A DNA stretch of 6,204 bases from Clostridiales bacterium (lineage in GTDB: Bacteria; Bacillota; Clostridia; Oscillospirales; Oscillospiraceae), in NCBI GenBank assembly GCA_003516765.1, contig DPCD01000174.1:1-6204 (forward strand), given 5' to 3'. Below the pieces are notes generated by a model. The model did no database searches and was not told the DNA's origin. It saw nothing but the letters and a program-made list of their open reading frames with translations. The position numbers and the translations under genes are program-made. This document shows positions 1-4,911 of the stretch, piece by piece (the first letter of the stretch is position 1; each line of letters begins with the position of its first letter).

Positions 1-149
1 CGAAAGACTGTCAGGTTTGCTGCCCGGCAGTCTGATCGTTGAATATCCTGCAAACTGGAATGCAATTGCAGACCAGAAAGAGGGTGCTGGCAAAAAACGT
101 AGAAGCGCTCGACAGGGAAGGCATTGCTTGACTAGAACCACTGGGATCG

Positions 150-173
150 CACAAGGGTCCGCGGACCCTTGTG
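150..173. repeat. Perfect 24-bp palindrome
   Basis: CACAAGGGTCCG is followed immediately by its exact reverse complement, with no spacer. As RNA it would fold only after opening a small loop at the centre; as DNA it could be a dimeric protein site or form a cruciform. There is no T-run after it, so it is not a typical intrinsic terminator. Confidence 0.8.
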
Positions 174-175
174 AA

Positions 176-193
176 TTTACGCGCCAGCGTAAA
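176..193. repeat. Stem-loop, 7-bp stem
   Basis: TTTACGC and GCGTAAA are exact complements around the four-base loop GCCA. It starts three bases after the 24-bp palindrome and belongs to the same structured repeat block. Confidence 0.6.
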
Positions 194-224
194 ATAGCAA
201 TTTCTTCGCGGCGGCTCGACACCG

Positions 225-249
225 CGCTTCTTTGCGCAGCTAAGAAGCG
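225..249. repeat. Stem-loop, 8-bp stem
   Basis: CGCTTCTT and AAGAAGCG pair exactly around a nine-base loop. A shorter inverted repeat, CGCGG/CCGCG (207-211 with 222-226), overlaps its left side, so the two folds would compete. Confidence 0.5.
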
Positions 250-267
250 TGGGGTCGAATTACCCGG

Positions 268-318
268 CTGGCAGGTCTCTGCCAGAACCTCCCCCTGGTC
301 CCTGGACCACGGGTCCAG
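268..318. repeat. Two adjacent stem-loops
   Basis: The first is CTGGCAG/CTGCCAG around loop GTCT (268-285). The second is CTGGACC/GGTCCAG around loop ACG (302-318). A competing short repeat, GGTCC-CT-GGACC (297-308), overlaps the second, so alternative folds are possible. Neither is followed by a T-run on the + strand. Confidence 0.55.
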
Positions 319-363
319 TTCCCAAAAGAACCCTCTGGAAGTCCTTTGCCAGAACCAAAAAAT

Positions 364-392
364 TTGACTTTTCCCCAACCGGGAGTTAGAAT
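364..392 (+). promoter_or_regulatory. Sigma-A promoter of the Mrp-family gene
   Basis: A -35 box TTGACT (364-369) and a -10 box TAGAAT (387-392) are separated by exactly 17 bases. Transcription would start near base 399, giving a leader of about 18 bases with AGGAG at 403-407, nine bases before the ATG. The short leader leaves no room for a riboswitch. Confidence 0.75.
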
Positions 393-416
393 AAAACAAA
401 AAAGGAGATTTTTCTT

Positions 417-1244
417 ATGAGTGCATCGTGCAGCGGCAACTGCGACAGCTGCGGCGAAAGCTGCTCCAGCCGCAGCCCGGAGAGCCTTCTGGCTCCTGCC
501 AACAAGCTTTCCAACGTTAAGCATGTCATTGCCGTCGTCTCGGGTAAGGGCGGCGTCGGCAAGTCGACCGTGACATCCATGATGGCGGTCGCTATGAACA
601 AGCTCGGCTATAAGACGGCAATTCTCGACGCCGACATCACAGGACCGTCTATTCCGCAGGCGTTCGGTCTGCATCAGCCAGCAAGCGGAAGTGACGACGG
701 CATTATCCCCGCCGTGACGAAAGACGGCATCAAGATCATGTCCATCAACCTCCTGCTTCCGAAAGAGACGGACCCCGTCGTCTGGCGGGGACCCGTGGTT
801 GCGGGCGCGGTCAAGCAGTTCTGGACGGATGTTTGCTGGGGAGACGTGGACTATATGTTCGTCGATCTGCCTCCCGGAACGGGCGACGTGCCGCTGACGG
901 TCTTCCAGTCGCTGCCGATTGACGGCGTCATTCTCGTCACAAGCCCGCAGAGTCTGGTGTCCATGATCGTTTCCAAGGCGGTTAACATGGCAAAGATGAT
1001 GGATGTGCCGGTCTACGGCTTCGTGGAAAACTACAGCTACTTCAAATGTCCCGACTGCGGCAGGACGGTTGAGATTTTCGGCAAGAGCAAGCTCTCGGAG
1101 ATTGCGCTGGAGTACAGCCTGCCGGTGCTGGCGCGGCTTCCCATCGACCCCGACACCGCGCGTCTGTGCGACGAAGGAAAGATGGAGCAGGTGAATCTCG
1201 ACGGCGTCATGCCCGCGGCAGAGCTGATTGCAAAGGTCAAATAA
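417..1244 (+). CDS. mrp: Mrp/NBP35-family ATP-binding iron-sulfur carrier
   Basis: Probable cytoplasmic P-loop ATPase that binds and transfers [4Fe-4S] clusters to target proteins (known role of the Mrp/NBP35/ApbC family). The 275-residue protein shows a deviant Walker A SGKGGVGKS (42-50), a DADITGPSIP switch motif (71-80), VWRGP (122-126), FVDLPPGTGD (148-157), and the family signature FVENYSYF leading into CPDC (Cys211 and Cys214), the pair that in the family bridges a cluster across a dimer. The N-terminus has a Cys-rich patch (Cys5, 9, 12, 16) in place of the MIP18/DUF59 domain found in many bacterial Mrp proteins, which resembles the NBP35 layout. The start is set by AGGAG nine bases upstream and a strong promoter just before it. 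It appears monocistronic, ending in a strong hairpin shared with the convergent gene. MinD/ParA identity is unlikely given the CxxC and VENxSYF motifs. Exact client proteins cannot be told. Confidence 0.93.
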   Translation: MSASCSGNCDSCGESCSSRSPESLLAPANKLSNVKHVIAVVSGKGGVGKSTVTSMMAVAMNKLGYKTAILDADITGPSIPQAFGLHQPASGSDDGIIPAVTKDGIKIMSINLLLPKETDPVVWRGPVVAGAVKQFWTDVCWGDVDYMFVDLPPGTGDVPLTVFQSLPIDGVILVTSPQSLVSMIVSKAVNMAKMMDVPVYGFVENYSYFKCPDCGRTVEIFGKSKLSEIALEYSLPVLARLPIDPDTARLCDEGKMEQVNLDGVMPAAELIAKVK

Positions 1245-1251
1245 GACGCAA

Positions 1252-1284
1252 AACGCCCGGCAAAGCAGCGCTTTGCCGGGCGTT
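1252..1284. terminator. Bidirectional intrinsic terminator
   Basis: Two exactly complementary 15-base arms (1252-1266 and 1270-1284, core CGCCCGGCAAAG) enclose the loop AGC. On the + strand the stem ends in TT and a TTTT run follows after six bases. On the - strand the stem is followed directly by TT and then a T-rich stretch. It lies between the stop codons of two convergent genes, eight bases from each, and probably ends both transcripts. Confidence 0.88.
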
Positions 1285-1292
1285 GTTCGGTT

Positions 1293-2285
1293 TTATTCTT
1301 CATGGGAGGACTCGTACAGCGCGAGCGTCCGGCGGCACAAATCTGCAAAATCTTCGCGTACCGACGCGGGGAACACAATCTCCGCCTGTTCGCCAAAGCC
1401 TGCCAGCCAGCCGTCGAAAACGGGAGACAGGACGATTTCGGTGGTAAATGTGAAGTGGCTCTCGCCGTCCGGCACGAGCATGGCGCTTTTTCCGAAGCGA
1501 TCGATGACGACACCGGCGAGGGAATTGCGGAAGCGAAGCTTCACCTGCTGCGGCGTGCCGGAGAACATGCCGAAGACGGTTTTGCCGTAGCGGGTCAGAT
1601 CGAGCTGCCTTGCCTGCTCGGTGATGACGCGGGGCTTATCGGAAATGGAAAGCTTTGCCATCTTGTCGACACGGTAGTGCGTCAGCCCGTGGCGCTCGGA
1701 GTGGGCAATCAGGTAATAGTTTTCGTTGTCCCAGACCAGCGCGTAGGGACTGGCGAAATACTCGCCCGGGCGCTCGTGTTTGCGCCGGTCCACGCCCCAG
1801 TCAAAATAGCGGAAGCGAATCTGTTTGTTTTCCGCGATTGCTTCATGTATCCGGTCGACGGTATAGTAGATGCTTTCGTTCATCGACTTGACGCGGTCGC
1901 GGACCGTGATCTGCCGTTCGAGCTGCGCCGCCTGATAGCTGCTGCAAAGCGTCGAGAGCTTTTCAATCAGCGCGACGGATTTGCGCTCGGATAAGAATTT
2001 ACTCGCCTGCACGGCGCCTGCCAGCAGCTTCAGCTCCGCCAGCTCAAACGGGCGCGAGGCAAGGAAGTACCCGCCGCCGGGACCCTTCTGCAGCACGATG
2101 TCCATGCCAAATTCCTGCAGGCAGGAAATATCGCCATAGACGCTCTTGCGCTCGGCGCGGATGCCGCGCGCGGCAAGGTAGGATACAATATCCTGCATGG
2201 AAAGAATGTGCTGCTCGTCCGACTGCGCTTCAAAGAGCTCTTTGAGATACAAAAGTTTCAGCTTCTGATTTTCAGACCGCGGCAT
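1293..2285 (-). CDS. WYL-domain HTH transcriptional regulator (YafY-like)
   Basis: Cytoplasmic DNA-binding regulator with an N-terminal winged helix-turn-helix (about residues 5-75) carrying RKSVYGDISCLQEFGMDI, then PGGGYFLASRPFELAELKLL, both typical of YafY/DeoR-like WYL proteins. The ligand-sensing WYL domain covers about 140-210: the name motif reads YYL (NENYYLIAH), followed by HYRVDKM, and the last hundred residues fit a WCX extension. The length, 330 residues, is normal for the family. I prefer the second in-frame ATG (2285): GGAGG (2295-2299) lies nine bases before it but only three before the ATG at 2291, which would add two residues. The gene is divergent from nfo and convergent with the Mrp-family gene. 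Family members sense small ligands or nucleic acids, and some (PafBC, DriD) govern DNA-damage genes. Control of nfo is plausible from position only; the ligand is unknown. Confidence 0.9.
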   Translation of the reverse strand: MPRSENQKLKLLYLKELFEAQSDEQHILSMQDIVSYLAARGIRAERKSVYGDISCLQEFGMDIVLQKGPGGGYFLASRPFELAELKLLAGAVQASKFLSERKSVALIEKLSTLCSSYQAAQLERQITVRDRVKSMNESIYYTVDRIHEAIAENKQIRFRYFDWGVDRRKHERPGEYFASPYALVWDNENYYLIAHSERHGLTHYRVDKMAKLSISDKPRVITEQARQLDLTRYGKTVFGMFSGTPQQVKLRFRNSLAGVVIDRFGKSAMLVPDGESHFTFTTEIVLSPVFDGWLAGFGEQAEIVFPASVREDFADLCRRTLALYESSHEE

Positions 2286-2294
2286 CTGCATCGA

Positions 2295-2299
2295 CCTCC
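2295..2299 (-). promoter_or_regulatory. Ribosome binding site deciding the regulator's start
   Basis: The - strand reads GGGGAGGTCGATGCAGATG. GGAGG is only three bases from the first ATG but nine from the second, so the second ATG (2285) is the better start. Confidence 0.6.
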
Positions 2300-2310
2300 C
2301 CTATATCTGG

Positions 2311-2339
2311 ATTTTACCTGATAAAAGGAAAATTGACAA
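2311..2339 (-). promoter_or_regulatory. Sigma-A promoter of the WYL regulator
   Basis: On the - strand TTGTCA (2339-2334) and TAAAAT (2316-2311) are separated by 17 bases. Transcription would start near 2304, leaving a short leader with GGAGG. The -35 box overlaps a TTGACA on the opposite strand (2333-2338). Confidence 0.7.
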
Positions 2340-2355
2340 GGCGTTTTGCAAACGC
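2333..2355. promoter_or_regulatory. Possible nfo -35 box and operator-like inverted repeat
   Basis: A perfect TTGACA on the + strand (2333-2338) is followed by the inverted repeat GCGTTT-TGC-AAACGC (2341-2355). At the expected spacing of 16-18 bases the -10 region is poor (TGTGGC), so the nfo promoter is weak or needs an activator. The inverted repeat sits in the spacer of that promoter and just upstream of the regulator's own -35, a position suited to control of both genes. No known operator consensus is matched. Confidence 0.4.
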
Positions 2356-2397
2356 TGTGGCAGGATTTAAGAAAATTTTACAAATTAGGAGAAAAAT

Positions 2398-3246
2398 ATG
2401 CAATATATCGGCTGCCACCTGTCCTCGTCGAAGGGCTTTGCTGCCATGGGCAAGACTGCATTGTCCATCGGCGCGAACACGTTTCAGTTTTTTACCCGCA
2501 ACCCCAGAGGCGGCGCGGCGAAGGACATTGACCCGCAGGATGCGCAGGCGCTGGTTCTGATGCAAGGAAGCGGGGAAATCGGGAAAATCGTTGCCCACGC
2601 GCCGTATACGCTCAATCCCTGCGCAAAGGAGGAAAAAACGCTCGAGTTTGCCAGAAACACCATGCAGGACGATCTGCGCCGGATGGAATTTGTGCCGGGA
2701 AATTTCTATAACTTTCACCCCGGAAGCCACGTCGGGCAGGGAACGGAAGAAGGCATCCGGAAAATTGCCGAAACGCTCGATTTGGCGATGTTCGAAGGGC
2801 AGACGACCATAGTGCTGCTGGAGACGATGGCAGGCAAGGGCACAGAGGTCGGCGGGCGGTTTGAGGAGCTTCGGGCAATCATTGACCGCACGGCGATGCA
2901 GGAAAAGCTCGGCGTGTGCCTCGATACGTGCCATGTCAGCGATGCCGGTTATGACATCGCGGGGCACTTAGATGCGGTATTGGAGGAATTTGACCGGGTG
3001 ATCGGATTGCCCAGACTTCGCGCGCTGCATCTCAACGACAGCAAAAACCCGCTCGCTTCGCACAAGGACCGGCACGAACGGCTCGGAGAAGGCTATCTCG
3101 GCATCGAAACATTCTATCGCATTATCGAGCATCCGGCGCTGCGGGGACTTCCGATGATTCTGGAGACGCCCAACGAGCTTCCCGGCTATGCGGCGGAAAT
3201 TGCGCGGCTTCGCGCGTATGACGCGGCAAACGCAAACAAATTGTGA
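2398..3246 (+). CDS. nfo: Endonuclease IV (AP endonuclease, deoxyribonuclease IV)
   Basis: Cuts the DNA backbone 5' of abasic sites in base-excision repair and removes 3'-blocking groups, using a three-zinc centre in a TIM barrel (known for the family). The 282-residue protein is full length. All nine expected metal ligands can be placed by motif: His67 (HAPYTLN), His107 (NFHPGSHVGQG), Glu142 (LLETMAGKG), Asp176 and His179 (CLDTCH), His211 (LHLNDSK), Asp224 and His226 (KDRHERLGEG) and Glu256 (ILETPN). These correspond to E. coli Nfo residues 69, 109, 145, 179, 182, 216, 229, 231 and 261. The start is supported by AGGAG six bases upstream. The gene is divergent from the WYL regulator. I see no clear hairpin terminator between it and the promoter of the next gene, so some read-through is possible. 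Nothing suggests damage to the gene. Confidence 0.96.
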   Translation: MQYIGCHLSSSKGFAAMGKTALSIGANTFQFFTRNPRGGAAKDIDPQDAQALVLMQGSGEIGKIVAHAPYTLNPCAKEEKTLEFARNTMQDDLRRMEFVPGNFYNFHPGSHVGQGTEEGIRKIAETLDLAMFEGQTTIVLLETMAGKGTEVGGRFEELRAIIDRTAMQEKLGVCLDTCHVSDAGYDIAGHLDAVLEEFDRVIGLPRLRALHLNDSKNPLASHKDRHERLGEGYLGIETFYRIIEHPALRGLPMILETPNELPGYAAEIARLRAYDAANANKL

Positions 3247-3263
3247 AGATATTCTTAAGCTTC

Positions 3264-3292
3264 TTGACGGATTTTTTCTGATATGGTACTTT
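3264..3292 (+). promoter_or_regulatory. Promoter of the AI-2E-family gene (extended -10)
   Basis: TTGACG (3264-3269) and TACTTT (3287-3292) are 17 bases apart. The -10 box is poor but is preceded by TGG (3284-3286), an extended -10 element that can make up for it. Transcription would start near 3299, after the nfo stop codon. Confidence 0.55.
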
Positions 3293-3319
3293 AAGTTGTA
3301 ACCGAAACCGGACGAGAAT

Positions 3320-3326
3320 GGGGGAG
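3320..3326 (+). promoter_or_regulatory. Ribosome binding site deciding the AI-2E-family start
   Basis: GGGGGAG lies six bases before the ATG at 3333. An in-frame ATG at 3318 overlaps this site and has no comparable purine-rich site of its own, so the downstream ATG is preferred. Confidence 0.65.
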
Positions 3327-3332
3327 ACGCGC

Positions 3333-4622
3333 ATGCACGAGCAGCACGACCGGCGATATTTCAAATGGGGGCTTACCGCTCTGACGGTCATTTTCATCAG
3401 CATTCTGCTGGTGGTCATCTTTACGAATCTTCCGGGCTTTTTTTCGCTGCTCGGTGCGGTCGGAAAGATTCTCTCGCCGCTGGTGTCGGGCATTGTGATC
3501 GCGTTTCTGCTGAACCCGATTGTCAATTTTGTCGACCTGCGGCTGCGTCCGCTGCTGGAAAAGCGGGGCTTGAAAGCCTCGAAGGCGTATAAAATCAGCC
3601 GCGGCATTTCGCTCGTTTTCGCGTTCATCTTTGCTGCGTTCATCGTCTATGCGTTTTTCTCGATGCTGGTGCCGCAGCTCTATGAGAGCGTGATGAGCAT
3701 CATCGACAGCGCGCCGGAATACTATCAGAGTCTGGAAAAATGGGCGGTCAATGTGCTCGAAGACAATCCGGAAATCCGGATGTATGTTGAGCGGGCGCTT
3801 GACACGGTGCAGAGCTATGTCGAAAACTGGGTCAAGACAAGTTTCCTGAGCGATGTGCAGAAGATTCTTGCCACGCTCACGACGTCTGTAATGGCGGTCG
3901 TCAAGTCGATTACGAACTTCATCATCGGTCTGGTCGCGTCGATCTATATTCTCTGGTCGAAGGATACCTTTCAGGCGCAGGCGAAGAAGATGGTCGTTGC
4001 TGCCTGCAAACCGGAGGCGGCAAATCATCTGCTGGATCTGGGCAGCAGCATCAACCGGATTTTCTCGGGCTTTATCATCGGCAAGATCATAGACTCTGCG
4101 ATCATCGGTGTTCTGTGCTACATTTGCATGGCGCTCATGAAGATGCCGTATACGGCGCTGATTGCGACGATTGTCGGCGTGACGAACGTGATTCCGGTGT
4201 TCGGTCCGTTCATCGGCGCGGTGCCGAGCGCACTGATCATTCTGCTGGTAGATCCGCTGCAGGCGTTCTATTTCATCATCTTCATCATTGTTCTGCAGCA
4301 GGTGGACGGCAATGTCATCGGTCCCAAGATCCTCGGTAACACCGTCGGCATCTCTGGCTTCTGGGTGCTCATTTCGATCACGATTGCGGCAGGCATCTTC
4401 GGCTTTGCAGGGATGCTGCTGGGTGTGCCGGTGTTTGCGGTGATCTATCTCATCATCAGCGATATTGTGAACTCCGCGCTGCGCAAGAAGCAGAAGACAA
4501 CCGTTACCGACGAGTATTATGATATTCGAGAGGTCGCCGACCTCGACCGTAAGGCGGAAGCTGCGCGGCAGGCTGCGGCGGAGGCAGCAGACACACCGAC
4601 GGAAGAGCCGAAATCCGTATAG
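3333..4622 (+). CDS. AI-2E family transporter (UPF0118/PerM-like membrane protein)
   Basis: Polytopic inner-membrane protein of the family that includes E. coli TqsA (autoinducer-2 export) and Na+/H+ antiporter-like members; the substrate here cannot be told. From the chosen start it is 429 residues. Hydrophobic segments lie at about 13-31 and 44-62 (ending PIVNF), then near 90-110, a mostly soluble stretch at about 115-180, and further membrane segments from about 190 to 385. Family signatures are clear: NVIPVFGPFIGAVPSALI (about 285-302) and QQVDGNVIGPKILGNTVGIS (about 322-341). The C-terminal tail after about 390 is charged and Ala/Glu-rich and should be cytoplasmic. The ATG at 3333 has GGGGGAG six bases upstream; an ATG at 3318 would add five residues. 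It has its own promoter. It is followed at 15 bases by a hairpin that looks like half of a disrupted terminator. Confidence 0.92.
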   Translation: MHEQHDRRYFKWGLTALTVIFISILLVVIFTNLPGFFSLLGAVGKILSPLVSGIVIAFLLNPIVNFVDLRLRPLLEKRGLKASKAYKISRGISLVFAFIFAAFIVYAFFSMLVPQLYESVMSIIDSAPEYYQSLEKWAVNVLEDNPEIRMYVERALDTVQSYVENWVKTSFLSDVQKILATLTTSVMAVVKSITNFIIGLVASIYILWSKDTFQAQAKKMVVAACKPEAANHLLDLGSSINRIFSGFIIGKIIDSAIIGVLCYICMALMKMPYTALIATIVGVTNVIPVFGPFIGAVPSALIILLVDPLQAFYFIIFIIVLQQVDGNVIGPKILGNTVGISGFWVLISITIAAGIFGFAGMLLGVPVFAVIYLIISDIVNSALRKKQKTTVTDEYYDIREVADLDRKAEAARQAAAEAADTPTEEPKSV

Positions 4623-4636
4623 CAACAAAAAAAGAA

Positions 4637-4662
4637 GAAGCTGCTGCGCGTGCAGCGGCTTC
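4637..4662 (+). terminator. Terminator-like hairpin lacking its T-run (left copy)
   Basis: GAAGCTGCTGC pairs with GCAGCGGCTTC (one G-U pair, loop GCGT) 15 bases after the AI-2E-family stop codon. An A-rich run precedes it, but AGCGTGAAAAAA follows instead of Ts, so on the + strand it is only half of a normal terminator. A copy matching 23 of 25 bases lies at 4862-4886. Confidence 0.6.
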
Positions 4663-4684
4663 AGCGTGAAAAAACCTCGTAGAG

Positions 4685-4704
4685 TTTCGCCCCGCAGGGC
4701 GAAA
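4685..4704. repeat. Stem-loop, 8-bp stem
   Basis: TTTCGCCC and GGGCGAAA pair exactly around CGCA. An A-rich rather than T-rich run follows on the + strand, so termination is doubtful. Confidence 0.6.
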
Positions 4705-4726
4705 TAAAATAAAAATTCATGTTATC

Positions 4727-4740
4727 CGGCAGCTTTGCCG
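4727..4740. repeat. Stem-loop, 5-bp stem
   Basis: CGGCA and TGCCG pair around GCTT. It is a short, weak structure, listed because it continues the hairpin series. Confidence 0.35.
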
Positions 4741-4773
4741 ACCGGAAACATACCGATCGCCTCGCAAGTGTGG

Positions 4774-4800
4774 AATTTGTGCGCCTCTGGAGCACAAATT
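4774..4800. repeat. Stem-loop, 9-bp stem
   Basis: AATTTGTGC and GCACAAATT pair exactly around the nine-base loop GCCTCTGGA. The upstream GATCGC (4755-4760) and the loop start GCC resemble the hairpin at 176-193. Confidence 0.65.
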
Positions 4801-4828
4801 ATGCGCGTAGTCGAGGTGCATTCCCTTT

Positions 4829-4856
4829 TGTCAAAAAAGCGTTAGCTTTTTTGACA
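4829..4856. repeat. Stem-loop, 12-bp stem
   Basis: TGTCAAAAAAGC and GCTTTTTTGACA pair exactly around GTTA. It could end transcription in either direction, although the T-run lies inside the stem. The right arm ends in TTGACA, but no -10 box lies at the right distance. Confidence 0.7.
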
Positions 4857-4861
4857 GTCTC

Positions 4862-4886
4862 AAGCTGCTGAGCTTGCAGCGGCTTC
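4862..4886 (+). terminator. Terminator-like hairpin before the FHA-FtsW gene (right copy)
   Basis: AAGCTGCTG (4862-4870) pairs with CAGCGGCTT (4877-4885, one G-U pair) around a six-base loop; an alternative fold is CAAGCT/AGCTTG (4861-4866 with 4871-4876). CTTCTTTTG follows, so this copy has the T-run missing from the left copy. It ends 14 bases before AGGAGG, which leaves no room for a promoter in between. It therefore lies in the leader of the next gene if that gene is read from upstream. Confidence 0.55.
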
Positions 4887-4911
4887 TTTTGAATCCGAAC
4901 AGGAGGGCATC

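Larger units (their letters stand above)
1..363. other. Gene-free, hairpin-rich intergenic region
   Basis: No convincing gene lies here. Successive inverted repeats fill the stretch: AGACTG/CAGTCT (5-10 with 28-33), a 24-bp palindrome (150-173), and stem-loops at 176-193, 225-249, 268-285 and 302-318. TGCCAGAACC occurs twice in direct orientation (280-289 and 347-356). The + strand is open in one frame from base 2 to 367, but past about residue 35 the predicted protein is an unstructured, Arg/Ser-rich string spanning the hairpins, so it is probably not translated. The first 100 bases or so could still be the tail of an upstream gene cut by the window edge. The density of hairpins suggests non-coding repeats of the kind scattered between genes in related gut Firmicutes; that family assignment is an inference. 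Confidence 0.6.
4663..4861. repeat. Structured intergenic segment between duplicated hairpins
   Basis: This segment of about 200 bases holds no gene. It carries four inverted repeats in a row (4685-4704, 4727-4740, 4774-4800 and 4829-4856) and a short outer pair, CCTCG/CGAGG (4760-4764 with 4812-4816), around the third. It is bounded on both sides by copies of the same 25-base hairpin sequence. It could be a small non-autonomous element or an interspersed repeat; no terminal repeats of a known insertion sequence are recognised. Confidence 0.45.

Noticed and set aside
17..367. Open frame of 116 codons on the + strand in the first intergenic region
   Set aside because: It has no ribosome binding site, runs through all the hairpins, gives an Arg/Ser-rich protein without recognisable motifs, and overlaps the -35 box of the next gene. 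The first residues might be the end of an upstream gene, but this cannot be shown.
1302..1994. 230-codon + strand frame opposite the WYL regulator
   Set aside because: Antisense shadow: no RBS, no recognisable family, and the opposite strand encodes a full regulator.
3291..4628. Long open frame (445 codons) on the - strand opposite the AI-2E-family gene
   Set aside because: Its product is a low-complexity Arg/Asp/His-rich string, as expected from the antisense of a membrane-protein gene. The + strand gene has clear family motifs, a promoter and an RBS.
4777..4805. Possible promoter TTGTGC-N17-TATGCG for the FHA-FtsW gene
   Set aside because: The boxes match poorly, lie inside a hairpin, and two further hairpins would follow before the gene.
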